A model generated the notes under the pieces. That model did no database searches. It saw nothing but the letters and a program-made list of their open reading frames with translations, and was not told the origin of the DNA. Positions 24,306-33,073 of a DNA stretch of 64,000 nucleotides are shown piece by piece. The stretch is taken from positions 150,314 through 214,313 of the forward strand of contig DIJC01000001.1 in the NCBI GenBank assembly GCA_002421005.1, in the 5' to 3' direction. Within the stretch, counting starts at the first letter, position 1. Each line of letters starts with the position of its first letter. Origin of the DNA: Enterobacteriaceae bacterium UBA5654 (GTDB taxonomy: Bacteria > Pseudomonadota > Gammaproteobacteria > Enterobacterales > Enterobacteriaceae). The translations under genes and the position numbers were made by a program.

Positions 24306-25796
24306 ATGAAAATGAATCCTGTTCTGGCTATTGACGGTTACAAAGTTTCCCACCGCGTGCAGTATCCGCAGGGCACAACGAAGGTCTATTCGAATTTTAC
24401 CCCACGCAGCGACCGCTTTTTCCAGTCGCCACTCGCGGACGGCAAGCTGGTTTTCTTCGGGCTTCAGGGGTTTATGCAGTGGTTTCTGGTCGATCTGTTT
24501 AACGACGCGTTCTTTGCCCGCCCGGAAGACGAAGTGGTCAATGAATATAAGCAGGTGATGGACAGCTATCTGGGCCGTGACGCGGTGGCGGTAGATCATA
24601 TTCGCACCCTGCACCGCACGGGCTACCTGCCGCTGCACATTAAGTCGCTGGATGAAGGCAGCAAAGTGCCGATGAAAGTGCCAGTGCTGACCATCACCAA
24701 CACCCGTGATGATGCTTTCTGGCTGGTGAACTATCTGGAAACGGTGCTTTCCGCCGAATTATGGAAAGCCTCTACCAACGCCACTATCGCGCATCAGTAC
24801 CGCAAAATCTGTGAGCAATGGGCGGACAAAACCTGTAGCGATCTGTCGCATCTCGATTTCCAGTGCCACGACTTTTCGTTTCGCGGAATGTCCGGGTTAC
24901 AGGACACCATGCAGGCGGGCTGCGGTCATCTGCTCAGCTTTAAGGGCACCGACAGCATTCCTTCGCTGCTCTATGCCCGTGATTACTATACCGATGGCGA
25001 AGAGTATTTCATCGGCGCAAGCATCCCGGCGACTGAGCACAGCGTGATGTGTATGGGCAGCTATGAAGGCGAAATCGACACTTTCCGCCGCCTGATTGCC
25101 GAGCTGTATCCGCAGGGATTTGTGTCTATCGTCTCCGATACCTGGGATTACTGGCGCGTTCTGACGGAATATACCCGCGAGCTGAAAGATATTATCCTCA
25201 GTCGTGAAGGGCGGGTAGTATTTCGCCCGGACAGCGGCGACCCGACAGAGATCCTCTGCGGCACCGGCGCGGATGACGATACTCGCGCGGATCGCAGCCC
25301 GGAAGAAAAAGGCTCGGTGGAAGTGTTATGGGAAATCTTCGGCGGTACGATCAATGACAAAGGCTATAAAGTGCTCGACCCGCACGTGGGGCTGATTTAT
25401 GGCGATTCGATTACCCTTGAGCGCGCCAATACTATTCTGCGTCGCCTGGAAGCAAAAGGGTTTGCCAGTTCTAACGTGGTCTTCGGTATTGGCTCTTTTA
25501 CCTATCAGTACAACACCCGCGACACCTTTGGTTTTGCGATGAAAGCCACATGGGGCCAGGTTAACGGCGAGGGGCGCACCATCTTTAAAGAGCCGAAAAC
25601 CGATAACGGTCTGAAACGTTCAGCGCGCGGCCTGCTGCGGGTAGAGCGCGACGCGCAGGGCGAGTTTCAGTTGCACGATGAGCAGACCTGGGAGCAGGAG
25701 CAAACCGGTGAACTGAAAACCCGTTTTCTGGACGGGAAAATCGTCAATCACGAGCATTTCGAACAAATCCGTCAGCGTCTGGCGGCCCAGCGTTAA
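24306..25796 (+). CDS. nadV: Nicotinamide phosphoribosyltransferase NadV
   Basis: 496 residues, NAMPT family. It converts nicotinamide plus PRPP to nicotinamide mononucleotide. Landmarks are DGYKVSHRVQYPQGTTKVYS near the N-terminus, FRGMSGLQDTMQAGCGHL, IVSDTWDYWRVL, FRPDSGDPTEIL and FGIGSFTYQYNTRDTFGFA, all around the phosphate and nicotinamide pocket. The ATG at 24306 has GGAGA upstream; the frame runs back into prs but is unlike the family there. Most enterobacteria deamidate nicotinamide instead, so this is an accessory route. Confidence 0.95.
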   Translation: MKMNPVLAIDGYKVSHRVQYPQGTTKVYSNFTPRSDRFFQSPLADGKLVFFGLQGFMQWFLVDLFNDAFFARPEDEVVNEYKQVMDSYLGRDAVAVDHIRTLHRTGYLPLHIKSLDEGSKVPMKVPVLTITNTRDDAFWLVNYLETVLSAELWKASTNATIAHQYRKICEQWADKTCSDLSHLDFQCHDFSFRGMSGLQDTMQAGCGHLLSFKGTDSIPSLLYARDYYTDGEEYFIGASIPATEHSVMCMGSYEGEIDTFRRLIAELYPQGFVSIVSDTWDYWRVLTEYTRELKDIILSREGRVVFRPDSGDPTEILCGTGADDDTRADRSPEEKGSVEVLWEIFGGTINDKGYKVLDPHVGLIYGDSITLERANTILRRLEAKGFASSNVVFGIGSFTYQYNTRDTFGFAMKATWGQVNGEGRTIFKEPKTDNGLKRSARGLLRVERDAQGEFQLHDEQTWEQEQTGELKTRFLDGKIVNHEHFEQIRQRLAAQR

Positions 25797-26011
25797 TTTT
25801 TCTGATGCAATGAAAGCGGTGCAGGGACGCCCGCTTGCTGAATCGCATTTCTCCGCACTGCAAATTGATCCTCATCACAAATATCGAATCTGATTATTAC
25901 TCTCAGGCTAACGATCTCACCCGCCGCGTAATTGATGCATTTCTCACCGAAGTTCAGACTCTCCTTAGTGTTAAGCAAATCAAAATGATTGGCTGAATCA
26001 GGAGGTTAATA

Positions 26012-27667
26012 ATGTTATCTGGGCAAACGCCAGCACGGGTCTGGAATACGCGCCGCACTGAAAAGCAGCGGCGTATGGCTTCCGTACCGGTGCAGGGCAA
26101 GGTGCTGCCGACGGCGGACCTTGCAGCCATGCTGGAAAAACTGATTGCGCCGGGCGACCGCGTGGTCTTAGAGGGCAACAACCAGAAGCAGGCGGATTTT
26201 TTATCCCGTATGCTCGCGGAAGTTAACCCGCAAACGGTGCACGATCTGCATATGATCATGCCAAGCGTCGGGCGCAGTGAGCATCTCGACATCTTTGAAA
26301 AAGGCATCGCCCGCAAACTGGATTTCTCCTTCTCCGGCACCCAGAGCCTGCGCATTTCGCAGCTGCTGGAAGATGGCCTGCTGGAGATCGGCGCGATCCA
26401 TACCTACATCGAGCTTTACTCCCGTCTGTATGTGGATCTGGCGCCGAACGTGGCGCTGATTGCCGGTTTTAAAGCGGACCGCAAAGGTAATCTTTATACC
26501 GGGGCCAGTACCGAAGACACCCCGGCGCTGGTGGAAGCCGCTGCCTTCCACGATGGGATCGTCATTGCGCAGGTCAATGAACTGGTGGACGACGAGAGCG
26601 AGTTACCGCGCGTGGATATTCCCGGCTCGTGGATCGATTACGTGGTGGTAGCCGATAAACCTTTCTTTATTGAACCGCTGTTCACCCGCGATCCACGCCT
26701 GATCAAACAGGAACACATCCTGATGGCGATGATGGCGATCAAAGGCATCTATGCAGAACATCAGGTGCAGTCGCTGAACCACGGCATCGGCTTTAACACC
26801 GCCGCTATCGAACTGCTGCTGCCGACTTACGGCGAACAGCTTGGGCTGAAGGGCAAAATCTGTAAGCACTGGACCCTGAACCCGCACCCGACGCTGATCC
26901 CGGCCATTGAGAGCGGCTGGGTGGAGAGCGTTCACTGCTTCGGCGGCGAACTGGGGATGGAAGAGTACATCCGCGCCCGCCCTGACGTGTTCTTTACCGG
27001 TGCCGATGGTTCGATGCGCTCCAACCGCGCGTTTTGCCAGCTGGCGGGGCAGTATGCGGTTGATATGTTTATCGGCTCGACGTTGCAGGTGGATGGTTAC
27101 GCAAACTCTTCTACCGTAACCCGTGGTCGTCTCTCCGGCTTCGGCGGCGCGCCGAATATGGGCCACGATCCGCACGGACGCCGTCATGCCACCCCGGCCT
27201 GGCTGAATATGATCACCGAACCTGACCCGATGCAGCGCGGTAAAAAGCTGGTGGTGCAGATGGTGGAAACCTTCCAGGCAGGCGTCAAACCTACCTTCGT
27301 TGAAACGCTCGATGCCGTTGAGGTGGCGAAATCCTCCGGGATGCCGCTGGCACCGGTCATGATCTACGGCGACGACGTGACCCACGTCCTGACCGAAGAA
27401 GGCATCGCCTATCTCTACCGCGCTGAATCGCTGGAAGAGCGCCGGGCGATGGTCGCGGCGGTCGCCGGGATCACCGATATCGGTCTGGGCGTTGACGCGA
27501 AACGCGTCGCCGAACTGCGCCGCAGCGGCAAAGTGGTTTACCCGGAAGATATCGGCATTCGCCGTACCGACGCTACCCGTTCCCTGCTGGCTGCGGGCAG
27601 CGTAGCCGACCTGGTGGAATGGTCCGATGGCCTGTACAACCCGCCGGCGAAATTTCGGAGCTGGTAA
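26012..27667 (+). CDS. mdcA: Malonate decarboxylase alpha subunit (acetyl-S-ACP:malonate ACP transferase)
   Basis: 551 residues, equal to the Klebsiella enzyme. A CoA-transferase-like protein, it swaps acetyl for malonyl on the MdcC carrier, releasing acetate. Visible stretches include VVLEGNNQKQADFLSRML, GADGSMRSNRAFCQLAGQYA and RGRLSGFGGAPNMGHDPHGR. A strong AGGAGG precedes the ATG. It opens mdcABCDEFGH, which consumes malonate to acetate and CO2 without a sodium pump (no MadB-like subunit is present). The 215 bp before it hold no recognisable terminator or gene. Confidence 0.97.
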   Translation: MLSGQTPARVWNTRRTEKQRRMASVPVQGKVLPTADLAAMLEKLIAPGDRVVLEGNNQKQADFLSRMLAEVNPQTVHDLHMIMPSVGRSEHLDIFEKGIARKLDFSFSGTQSLRISQLLEDGLLEIGAIHTYIELYSRLYVDLAPNVALIAGFKADRKGNLYTGASTEDTPALVEAAAFHDGIVIAQVNELVDDESELPRVDIPGSWIDYVVVADKPFFIEPLFTRDPRLIKQEHILMAMMAIKGIYAEHQVQSLNHGIGFNTAAIELLLPTYGEQLGLKGKICKHWTLNPHPTLIPAIESGWVESVHCFGGELGMEEYIRARPDVFFTGADGSMRSNRAFCQLAGQYAVDMFIGSTLQVDGYANSSTVTRGRLSGFGGAPNMGHDPHGRRHATPAWLNMITEPDPMQRGKKLVVQMVETFQAGVKPTFVETLDAVEVAKSSGMPLAPVMIYGDDVTHVLTEEGIAYLYRAESLEERRAMVAAVAGITDIGLGVDAKRVAELRRSGKVVYPEDIGIRRTDATRSLLAAGSVADLVEWSDGLYNPPAKFRSW

Positions 27668-28533
27668 TGAAACTTCTGCCACAGATGCAGGTTGAAGGCG
27701 GTGCCGAATGGCTGGCGCGAACCGCCACACAATCCCTGATTGATGAAGCACGTTTAAGCCCGAAACCTGGTCTGGTGGACAGCCGGGGAAGCGGCGCGCA
27801 TCACGACCTGACGCTGGCGCTGATGGAACGTTCTGCCCACGCGTTGACCCCGACGTTTCATGCTCTGGCACAGCAAAGCTGGCAGCGCCCGGCGGACATT
27901 GCGCTCCGTCAGACCATCGGGCGGCTGGGACGCGAAGGCGAACAGCAAATGATGGCCGCCACCAACGGCGTGAATACCCATCGCGGCGCGATTTGGGCGC
28001 TGGGGCTGCTGGTCAGCGCGGTAGCCATGCTCGGCGCAAGCGGCACGGCGCGGGACATTACTGCCACCGCCGCCTCGCTGGCTGGACTGCCGGACGACGC
28101 CGCGCCAAAAGTGTTCAGCAAAGGGCTGCGTGCCAGCCACCGTTATCGGGTGCCGGGCGCGCGCGAAGAGGCGCAGCAGGCGTTCCCGCACGTTATGCGC
28201 CTGGCGCTGCCGCAACTGCGCGCCAGCCGTCAGCGCGGCGGCAGTGAAGCCCACGCCAGACTGGATGCGCTGATGGCCATTATGACGTCGCTAAGCGACA
28301 CCTGCGTGCTTTCCCGCGCCGGAATGGAAGGGCTGGAAACCATGCAGCACGGCGCGCGCGCCGTCCTCCACGCCGGAGGAACTGCCAGCCTCGCCGGGCA
28401 ACGTGCGCTGGCGGCGCTGGATCGTCAGATGCTCGCCCTTAACGCTTCGCCGGGTGGCGCGGCCGACCTGCTGGCCGCCACGCTGTTTCTTGACCGTATC
28501 GACGCGCGCTCAGCGCCGTACTTACCGAATTAA
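27667..28533 (+). CDS. mdcB: Triphosphoribosyl-dephospho-CoA synthase MdcB
   Basis: 288 residues of the CitG/MdcB family. It joins ATP and dephospho-CoA to form 2'-(5''-triphosphoribosyl)-3'-dephospho-CoA, precursor of the MdcC prosthetic group. Typical strings are LSPKPGLVDSRGSGAHHDLT near residue 35 and a C-terminal DTCVLSRAG. The ATG overlaps the mdcA stop by one base (TAATG). Family and context agree. Confidence 0.95.
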   Translation: MKLLPQMQVEGGAEWLARTATQSLIDEARLSPKPGLVDSRGSGAHHDLTLALMERSAHALTPTFHALAQQSWQRPADIALRQTIGRLGREGEQQMMAATNGVNTHRGAIWALGLLVSAVAMLGASGTARDITATAASLAGLPDDAAPKVFSKGLRASHRYRVPGAREEAQQAFPHVMRLALPQLRASRQRGGSEAHARLDALMAIMTSLSDTCVLSRAGMEGLETMQHGARAVLHAGGTASLAGQRALAALDRQMLALNASPGGAADLLAATLFLDRIDARSAPYLPN

Positions 28534-28542
28534 GAGGATGTT

Positions 28543-28842
28543 ATGGAACACATTACGATCTCTCTGCCTGCCCGCCGCACGCTAAGCGGCAAAGCACTGG
28601 CAGGCGTTGTCGGCTCCGGGGATATGGAGGTGTTATTCACCGCCGACCAGCAGCAGACACTTACCGTTGATATCACCACCTCCGTTGATAACAGCCGCGC
28701 CCGCTGGGAAGCGCTGTTCAGCCGCCTGGAAATGGTCAGCGAACTGCCGTCAGGCACGCTGACGATCCATGATTTTGGCGCAACGCCCGGTGTGGCGCGC
28801 ATCCGTATTGAACAGGTTTTCGAGGAGGTGAGTCATGCGTGA
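28543..28842 (+). CDS. mdcC: Malonate decarboxylase acyl carrier protein MdcC
   Basis: 99 residues, the family length. Serine 25 in VVGSGDMEV is the site that carries the phosphoribosyl-dephospho-CoA arm in the Klebsiella protein. The C-terminus IHDFGATPGVARIRIEQVFE is characteristic. It shuttles acetyl and malonyl groups between MdcA and the MdcDE decarboxylase. It is nine bases after mdcB and overlaps mdcD by eight bases. Confidence 0.96.
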   Translation: MEHITISLPARRTLSGKALAGVVGSGDMEVLFTADQQQTLTVDITTSVDNSRARWEALFSRLEMVSELPSGTLTIHDFGATPGVARIRIEQVFEEVSHA

Positions 28843-29668
28843 TGACCGTAGTTTTATCGAATTAAAAGCGCGGGCGCGAGCACATGCCCTGCTGGATGAC
28901 GGCAGCTATCGCGAACTGCTTGACCCGTTTGAAGGCATTGTTTCTCCGTGGCTGGGCGCACAGGGCATCGTGCCGCAGGCGGATGACGGCATGGTGGTGG
29001 CAAAAGGCACCATCAACGGTCAGCCCGCCGTCGTCGTGGCGATTGAAGGCGCCTTCCAGGGCGGCAGCATGGGCGAAGTCTCCGGCGCGAAAATGGCGGC
29101 GGCGCTGGAGCTGGCGGCAGAAGATAACCGCAACGGCATTCCGACTCAGGCGGTGCTGTGCCTTGAAACCGGCGGCGTGCGCTTACAGGAAGCCAATCTG
29201 GGGCTGGCGGCGATTGCCGATATCCATGCGGCGATTGTCGATCTGCGCCGCTACACCCCGGTAGTGGGCATTGTTGCCGGAACCGTCGGCTGCTTCGGCG
29301 GGATGTCGATTGCCGCCGCGCTGTGCAGCTATCTGATTGTTACCCGCGAGGCGCGTCTGGGTCTTAACGGTCCGCAGGTGATTGAGCAGGAAGCGGGCAT
29401 TGATGAGTACGACTCCCGCGACCGGCCGTTTATCTGGAGCATGACCGGCGGGGAAGTGCGCTATCAGAGCGGTCTGGTGGATGCGCTGGTCGGCGATGGG
29501 GTGAACGCGGTGAAAGCGGCGATGAACGACGCTATCGCCAAAGGCGTTCCGGCAAAACATCGCACCGATAACTATGACTGGTATCTCGACCGTCTCACCC
29601 ATTTCGACACCCGCAAACAGGCGGATGCAGAACAGATTAAGGCGCTTTTTGCGCGGGGGGAAAAATAA
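28835..29668 (+). CDS. mdcD: Malonate decarboxylase beta subunit
   Basis: 277 residues with a carboxyltransferase (crotonase-like) fold. GEVSGAKMAAALELAAEDN and GIVAGTVGCFGGMSIAAALC form the oxyanion and CoA-arm region. With MdcE it decarboxylates malonyl-S-ACP to acetyl-S-ACP. Start and stop overlap both neighbours (mdcC by eight bases, mdcE by one), consistent with a stoichiometric complex. Confidence 0.95.
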   Translation: MRDDRSFIELKARARAHALLDDGSYRELLDPFEGIVSPWLGAQGIVPQADDGMVVAKGTINGQPAVVVAIEGAFQGGSMGEVSGAKMAAALELAAEDNRNGIPTQAVLCLETGGVRLQEANLGLAAIADIHAAIVDLRRYTPVVGIVAGTVGCFGGMSIAAALCSYLIVTREARLGLNGPQVIEQEAGIDEYDSRDRPFIWSMTGGEVRYQSGLVDALVGDGVNAVKAAMNDAIAKGVPAKHRTDNYDWYLDRLTHFDTRKQADAEQIKALFARGEK

Positions 29669-30468
29669 TGAGCAATACAGTAAGCCGTGGTGCTCTGTGG
29701 CTGGAAAAACTGGCACCCAACGCACAGCGTCTTAGCGGGCTTTGCCCGTCCGTTCAGGTCGCCGATGGACAACTGAACGGTGAAGCCGTGCGCTTTATTG
29801 CCGTCGTACCGGATGCGAATAACCACTATCCGCGTGCGGCACGCGGGGAAGTGGGCCTGCTCGAAGGCTGGACGCTGGCCAAAGTGGTCAGTGAAACCGT
29901 GGCGGCCGATGCCAATAACGCGGTCAAACGTCCGATTGTGGCGGTGATTGACGTGCCGAGCCAGGCCTATGGTCGTCGTGAAGAGGGGTTTGGTATTCAT
30001 CAGGCGTTAGCCGGTGCGGCAGGGGCTTATGCCAATGCGCGTCTGGCGGGCCATCCGGTGATCGGCCTTATCGTCGGTAAAGCCATGTCCGGCGCGTTTC
30101 TGGCGCACGGTTATCAGGCCAACCGGCTGATTGCGTTCAATGATAAAGGCGTGCTGATCCACGCGATGGGTAAAGAGTCCGCCGCCCGCATCACGCTGCG
30201 CTCCGTGGAGGCGCTGGAGAAACTGGCCGCCACCATCCCACCGATGGCCTATGACATCAGCAACTACGCCACTCTGGGGATGCTGGAAAGCCTGCTGGAT
30301 ATCAGCAACCCGGATGCCCCTGACGAAAACGATCTGACGCAGGTGATCGCCACGCTGCAACAGGCCATCCATGACGCGCGTCAGAGCACCCGGTTAACCA
30401 ACCGGCTGGGCGCTGACAACCGCCGCAGCTCGCAGATCGTGCGCGAACGCATGAAAGCGAGCTGGTAA
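29668..30468 (+). CDS. mdcE: Malonate decarboxylase gamma subunit
   Basis: 266 residues, the second carboxyltransferase-fold subunit. It contains RPIVAVIDVPSQAYGRREE, GLIVGKAMSGAFLAHGYQAN and HAMGKESAARITLRSVEALE. It pairs with MdcD in the decarboxylation step. It is translationally coupled to mdcD through TAATG. It is the last gene before a 117-bp gap with a structured hairpin, so it may mark the end of the highly expressed part of the operon. Confidence 0.95.
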   Translation: MSNTVSRGALWLEKLAPNAQRLSGLCPSVQVADGQLNGEAVRFIAVVPDANNHYPRAARGEVGLLEGWTLAKVVSETVAADANNAVKRPIVAVIDVPSQAYGRREEGFGIHQALAGAAGAYANARLAGHPVIGLIVGKAMSGAFLAHGYQANRLIAFNDKGVLIHAMGKESAARITLRSVEALEKLAATIPPMAYDISNYATLGMLESLLDISNPDAPDENDLTQVIATLQQAIHDARQSTRLTNRLGADNRRSSQIVRERMKASW

Positions 30469-30488
30469 GTAAAAAGAGACCTGCCGGA

Positions 30489-30531
30489 TTGCCTGCCGTA
30501 CGGACGCTCGCTGCGTCCCGCGAGCAGGCAA
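30489..30531 (+). other. Nested inverted repeats in the mdcE-mdcF gap
   Basis: An outer 8-bp stem TTGCCTGC/GCAGGCAA (30489-30496 with 30524-30531) encloses a perfect 6-bp stem GGACGC/GCGTCC (30502-30507 with 30513-30518). A-rich sequence but no T-run follows on the plus strand. It is likely an mRNA stability or attenuation element that lowers expression of the transporter and maturation genes, rather than a strict terminator. Confidence 0.55.
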
Positions 30532-30585
30532 CTGAAAAATAATAATCATCGCGCCAGTGCTACTTCTTTTAACTACAGGTGATTT

Positions 30586-31545
30586 ATGACTTACGTGATT
30601 GTTCATGCTCTTGCACCGATTTTTATCATCATGCTGCTGGGGTTCTGGGCCGGGAAGGCCAAAATGGTGGATAACAAGAATGTTTCCCTGCTCAATATTT
30701 TCGTGATGGACTTTGCGCTGCCCGCCGCGCTGTTTAGCGCCACGGTACAGACGCCGTGGGCGGGGATCGTCGCGCAGTCGCCGCTGATTGTGGTGCTGAC
30801 GCTGGCGATGTGGATCACCTACGCCGCGATTTATTTCCTCGCCACCAGCGTCTTTAAAAAGTCGCCGCAGGATGCTGCCGTCCTGACTCTGACCGTGGCG
30901 CTGCCGAACTACGCCGCGCTGGGGCTGCCGATTCTGGGCAGCGTGCTGGGCGAAAGCTCCACCACGTCGCTGTCCGTCGCCGTTTCGATTGCCTGCGGCT
31001 CGGTACTGATGACGCCGTTCTGCCTGCTGATCCTTGAGCGTGAAAAAGCGCGTGCGGCAGGGACTAACAGTGGTTCGACGCTGGCGATGCTGCCGGTGCT
31101 GATGTGGCGCTCGCTGAAAAAACCGATTGTGATGGGGCCGCTGCTGGGGGTGATCCTTTCTGCTGTCGGCATCAAAATGCCGGAGCTGGTGCTGGCGGCC
31201 ATCAAACCGCTGGGTCTTGCGGCTACCGCTGCGGCGCTGTTTCTGACCGGGGTGATCCTCTCGGCGCGTAAACTGCAAATCAACACCATGGTGATTAGCG
31301 CGACCATCACTAAGCTGCTGATCCAGCCAGTGATTGCCTGGGGTCTGGTGCTGGCGTTTGGTCTGCACGGCTCGGTTGCCATTACCGCCATTCTGATGAT
31401 TGCGCTGGCGGCGGGCTTCTTTGGCGTGGTCTTCGGCAACCGCTTTGGCGTGCAGTCGCCGGATGCGGAAGCGGTGCTGCTGCTTAGTTCCGTATTGTGT
31501 ATCCTGTCGCTGCCGCTGTTTATCTCGCTGACTTCAGGACTGTAA
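30586..31545 (+). CDS. mdcF: Malonate transporter MdcF (auxin efflux carrier family)
   Basis: 319 residues, about ten hydrophobic spans, AEC family. It starts MTYVIVHALAPIFIIMLLGF and has the conserved LPNYAALGLPILGSVLGESS break in the fourth span region. It is the expected malonate importer of the operon. Its own ribosome site follows the structured gap after mdcE. It ends three bases before mdcG. Confidence 0.94.
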   Translation: MTYVIVHALAPIFIIMLLGFWAGKAKMVDNKNVSLLNIFVMDFALPAALFSATVQTPWAGIVAQSPLIVVLTLAMWITYAAIYFLATSVFKKSPQDAAVLTLTVALPNYAALGLPILGSVLGESSTTSLSVAVSIACGSVLMTPFCLLILEREKARAAGTNSGSTLAMLPVLMWRSLKKPIVMGPLLGVILSAVGIKMPELVLAAIKPLGLAATAAALFLTGVILSARKLQINTMVISATITKLLIQPVIAWGLVLAFGLHGSVAITAILMIALAAGFFGVVFGNRFGVQSPDAEAVLLLSSVLCILSLPLFISLTSGL

Positions 31546-31548
31546 AAA

Positions 31549-32169
31549 ATGACATCTTCATTGCGCCCACACGATCTTCTCTGGCTCACCGCGCGCGAAG
31601 CGCTGGAAGGGGTAACGGAACCCTGGGTGGAGACGGTCTGGCATACCGGCCTGCCGGTGGTGGTGCGGCGCGATGTGGATGAGAAGGGGCGAATTCCGGT
31701 CGGGGTACGCGGGATGCGCCGCGACCAGCGCGCGGCGGGGTGGGTTGATCCGGCGAATGTCGCACGGGTAGTCACGCCGGAGGCGTTAGGCGATCCGCAC
31801 ACGCTGCTGCGCTCGCCCTTTATCTCGCAGCCGCCGGTGCAGCTGGCGCTGATGCTGGCGCAGCAACACTGGCCGTGGCCGTGGGGGATCACCGGCAGCA
31901 CCGCCTTTGCGTTAGCGACGGGTGTGCCGGTGATCCATGCCGCAAGCGATCTGGATCTGCTGATCCGCGCCCCGCAGCCGCTGCTGCCCATGCAGCTTAC
32001 GGGCTGGCAGCAGCAACTCACCGCAGCCCTTTGCCGGGCGGATACCCAGGTGGAGACGCCGGAAGGCGGTTTCGCGCTTGCCGAGTGGTTACGCGACGGC
32101 AACGTATTGCTGAAAACCTGCCGGGGGCCGCGTCTGGTCAGCGACCCGTGGCACAGGGAGGGATCATGA
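31549..32169 (+). CDS. mdcG: Phosphoribosyl-dephospho-CoA transferase MdcG
   Basis: 206 residues. It transfers the prosthetic group made by MdcB onto serine 25 of MdcC. The nucleotidyltransferase signature WGITGSTAFALATG followed by HAASDLDLLIRAP supplies the G-S and DxD motifs. It overlaps mdcH by four bases (ATGA). Confidence 0.95.
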   Translation: MTSSLRPHDLLWLTAREALEGVTEPWVETVWHTGLPVVVRRDVDEKGRIPVGVRGMRRDQRAAGWVDPANVARVVTPEALGDPHTLLRSPFISQPPVQLALMLAQQHWPWPWGITGSTAFALATGVPVIHAASDLDLLIRAPQPLLPMQLTGWQQQLTAALCRADTQVETPEGGFALAEWLRDGNVLLKTCRGPRLVSDPWHREGS

Positions 32170-33071
32170 AAATTCTGTTTACCTTTCCGGGACAGGGGAC
32201 GCAGCGCCCCGGTATGTTGCAACAGCTTCCCGGTGATGAATTGGCTCAGGCCCGCGACGTGCTGGGGGCGGAAGCGCAGACGCTGGATCTCCCGGATGCG
32301 CTGAAGCATACCCGCGCGGTCCAGCTTTCGCTGCTGATTGCGGGCGTCGCGTGGGGCAGAGAACTGCAACGGCGCGGCGTGAGGCCGGATATCGTCAGCG
32401 GCCTGTCCATCGGCGCGTATCCCGCCGCCGTGGTCGCGGGCGCGCTGGAATTTAGCGATGCGCTACGCCTTGTCGCCCTGCGCGGCGATTTAATGGAACA
32501 GGCCTACCCGCACGGCTACGGCCTGACGGCGATCATCGGCCTGACGCTGGCACAGGTGGAAGCGCTGGTGGAAGGCAGCGGTACTTATATCGCTAACCTC
32601 AACGCCGAGACGCAGATCGTCATTGCCGGAAAGGATGAGGATATGGCGCGGGTGGCGACGCGGGCGCTGGAAAAGGGCGCGAATAAAGCCCGGCGGCTGG
32701 CGGTCAGCGTGCCGTCCCACTGCGCGTTACTCGATAGCCCGGCACAGAAGCTGGTTCAGGCGTTTCGCGAGGTGACGCTGACGCGCCCGCACTGTGCGTA
32801 TCTGAGCGGCAGTACCGGACGTGTGTACTGGCAACCGGAGAAAATCGCCGAGGATCTGGCGCTGAATATGGCGCGTACCGTGCGCTGGCAGGAAGCGATG
32901 ATTGCCGCCAACGAGCGCGAGGCGCGGCTGGCGATTGAAATGCCGCCGGGAGGAATTTTAACCTGCCTGACGCGTCAGGCGCAGTGGGAAGGCGAGGCGG
33001 TATCGCTGGAGCGCAACGGAATGGATGTCGTGGTGCATCTGGCACAGCGGCTCAGAGGCGAATCCCGTTAA
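32166..33071 (+). CDS. mdcH: Malonyl-CoA:ACP transacylase MdcH
   Basis: 301 residues, FabD-like. It opens LFTFPGQGTQRPGML and has the nucleophile serine in SGLSIGAYPAAVVAG near residue 83; PSHCALLDSP contains the partner histidine. It primes the decarboxylase by loading malonyl from malonyl-CoA onto the carrier. The frame runs back to 31875 inside mdcG, but ATG 32166 is the family start. It converges with mdcR, leaving a gap of only two bases and no terminator. Confidence 0.95.
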   Translation: MKILFTFPGQGTQRPGMLQQLPGDELAQARDVLGAEAQTLDLPDALKHTRAVQLSLLIAGVAWGRELQRRGVRPDIVSGLSIGAYPAAVVAGALEFSDALRLVALRGDLMEQAYPHGYGLTAIIGLTLAQVEALVEGSGTYIANLNAETQIVIAGKDEDMARVATRALEKGANKARRLAVSVPSHCALLDSPAQKLVQAFREVTLTRPHCAYLSGSTGRVYWQPEKIAEDLALNMARTVRWQEAMIAANEREARLAIEMPPGGILTCLTRQAQWEGEAVSLERNGMDVVVHLAQRLRGESR

Positions 33072-33073
33072 GC

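Noticed and set aside
25793..25978. 61-codon minus-strand frame between nadV and mdcA
   Set aside because: No family resemblance, no ribosome site and no neighbouring support; left as intergenic DNA.
30394..32369. Long antisense frames of 324 and 486 codons opposite mdcF/mdcG
   Set aside because: Low-complexity Gln/Arg/His-rich or Ser/Arg-rich translations opposite well-supported genes, with no start signals.
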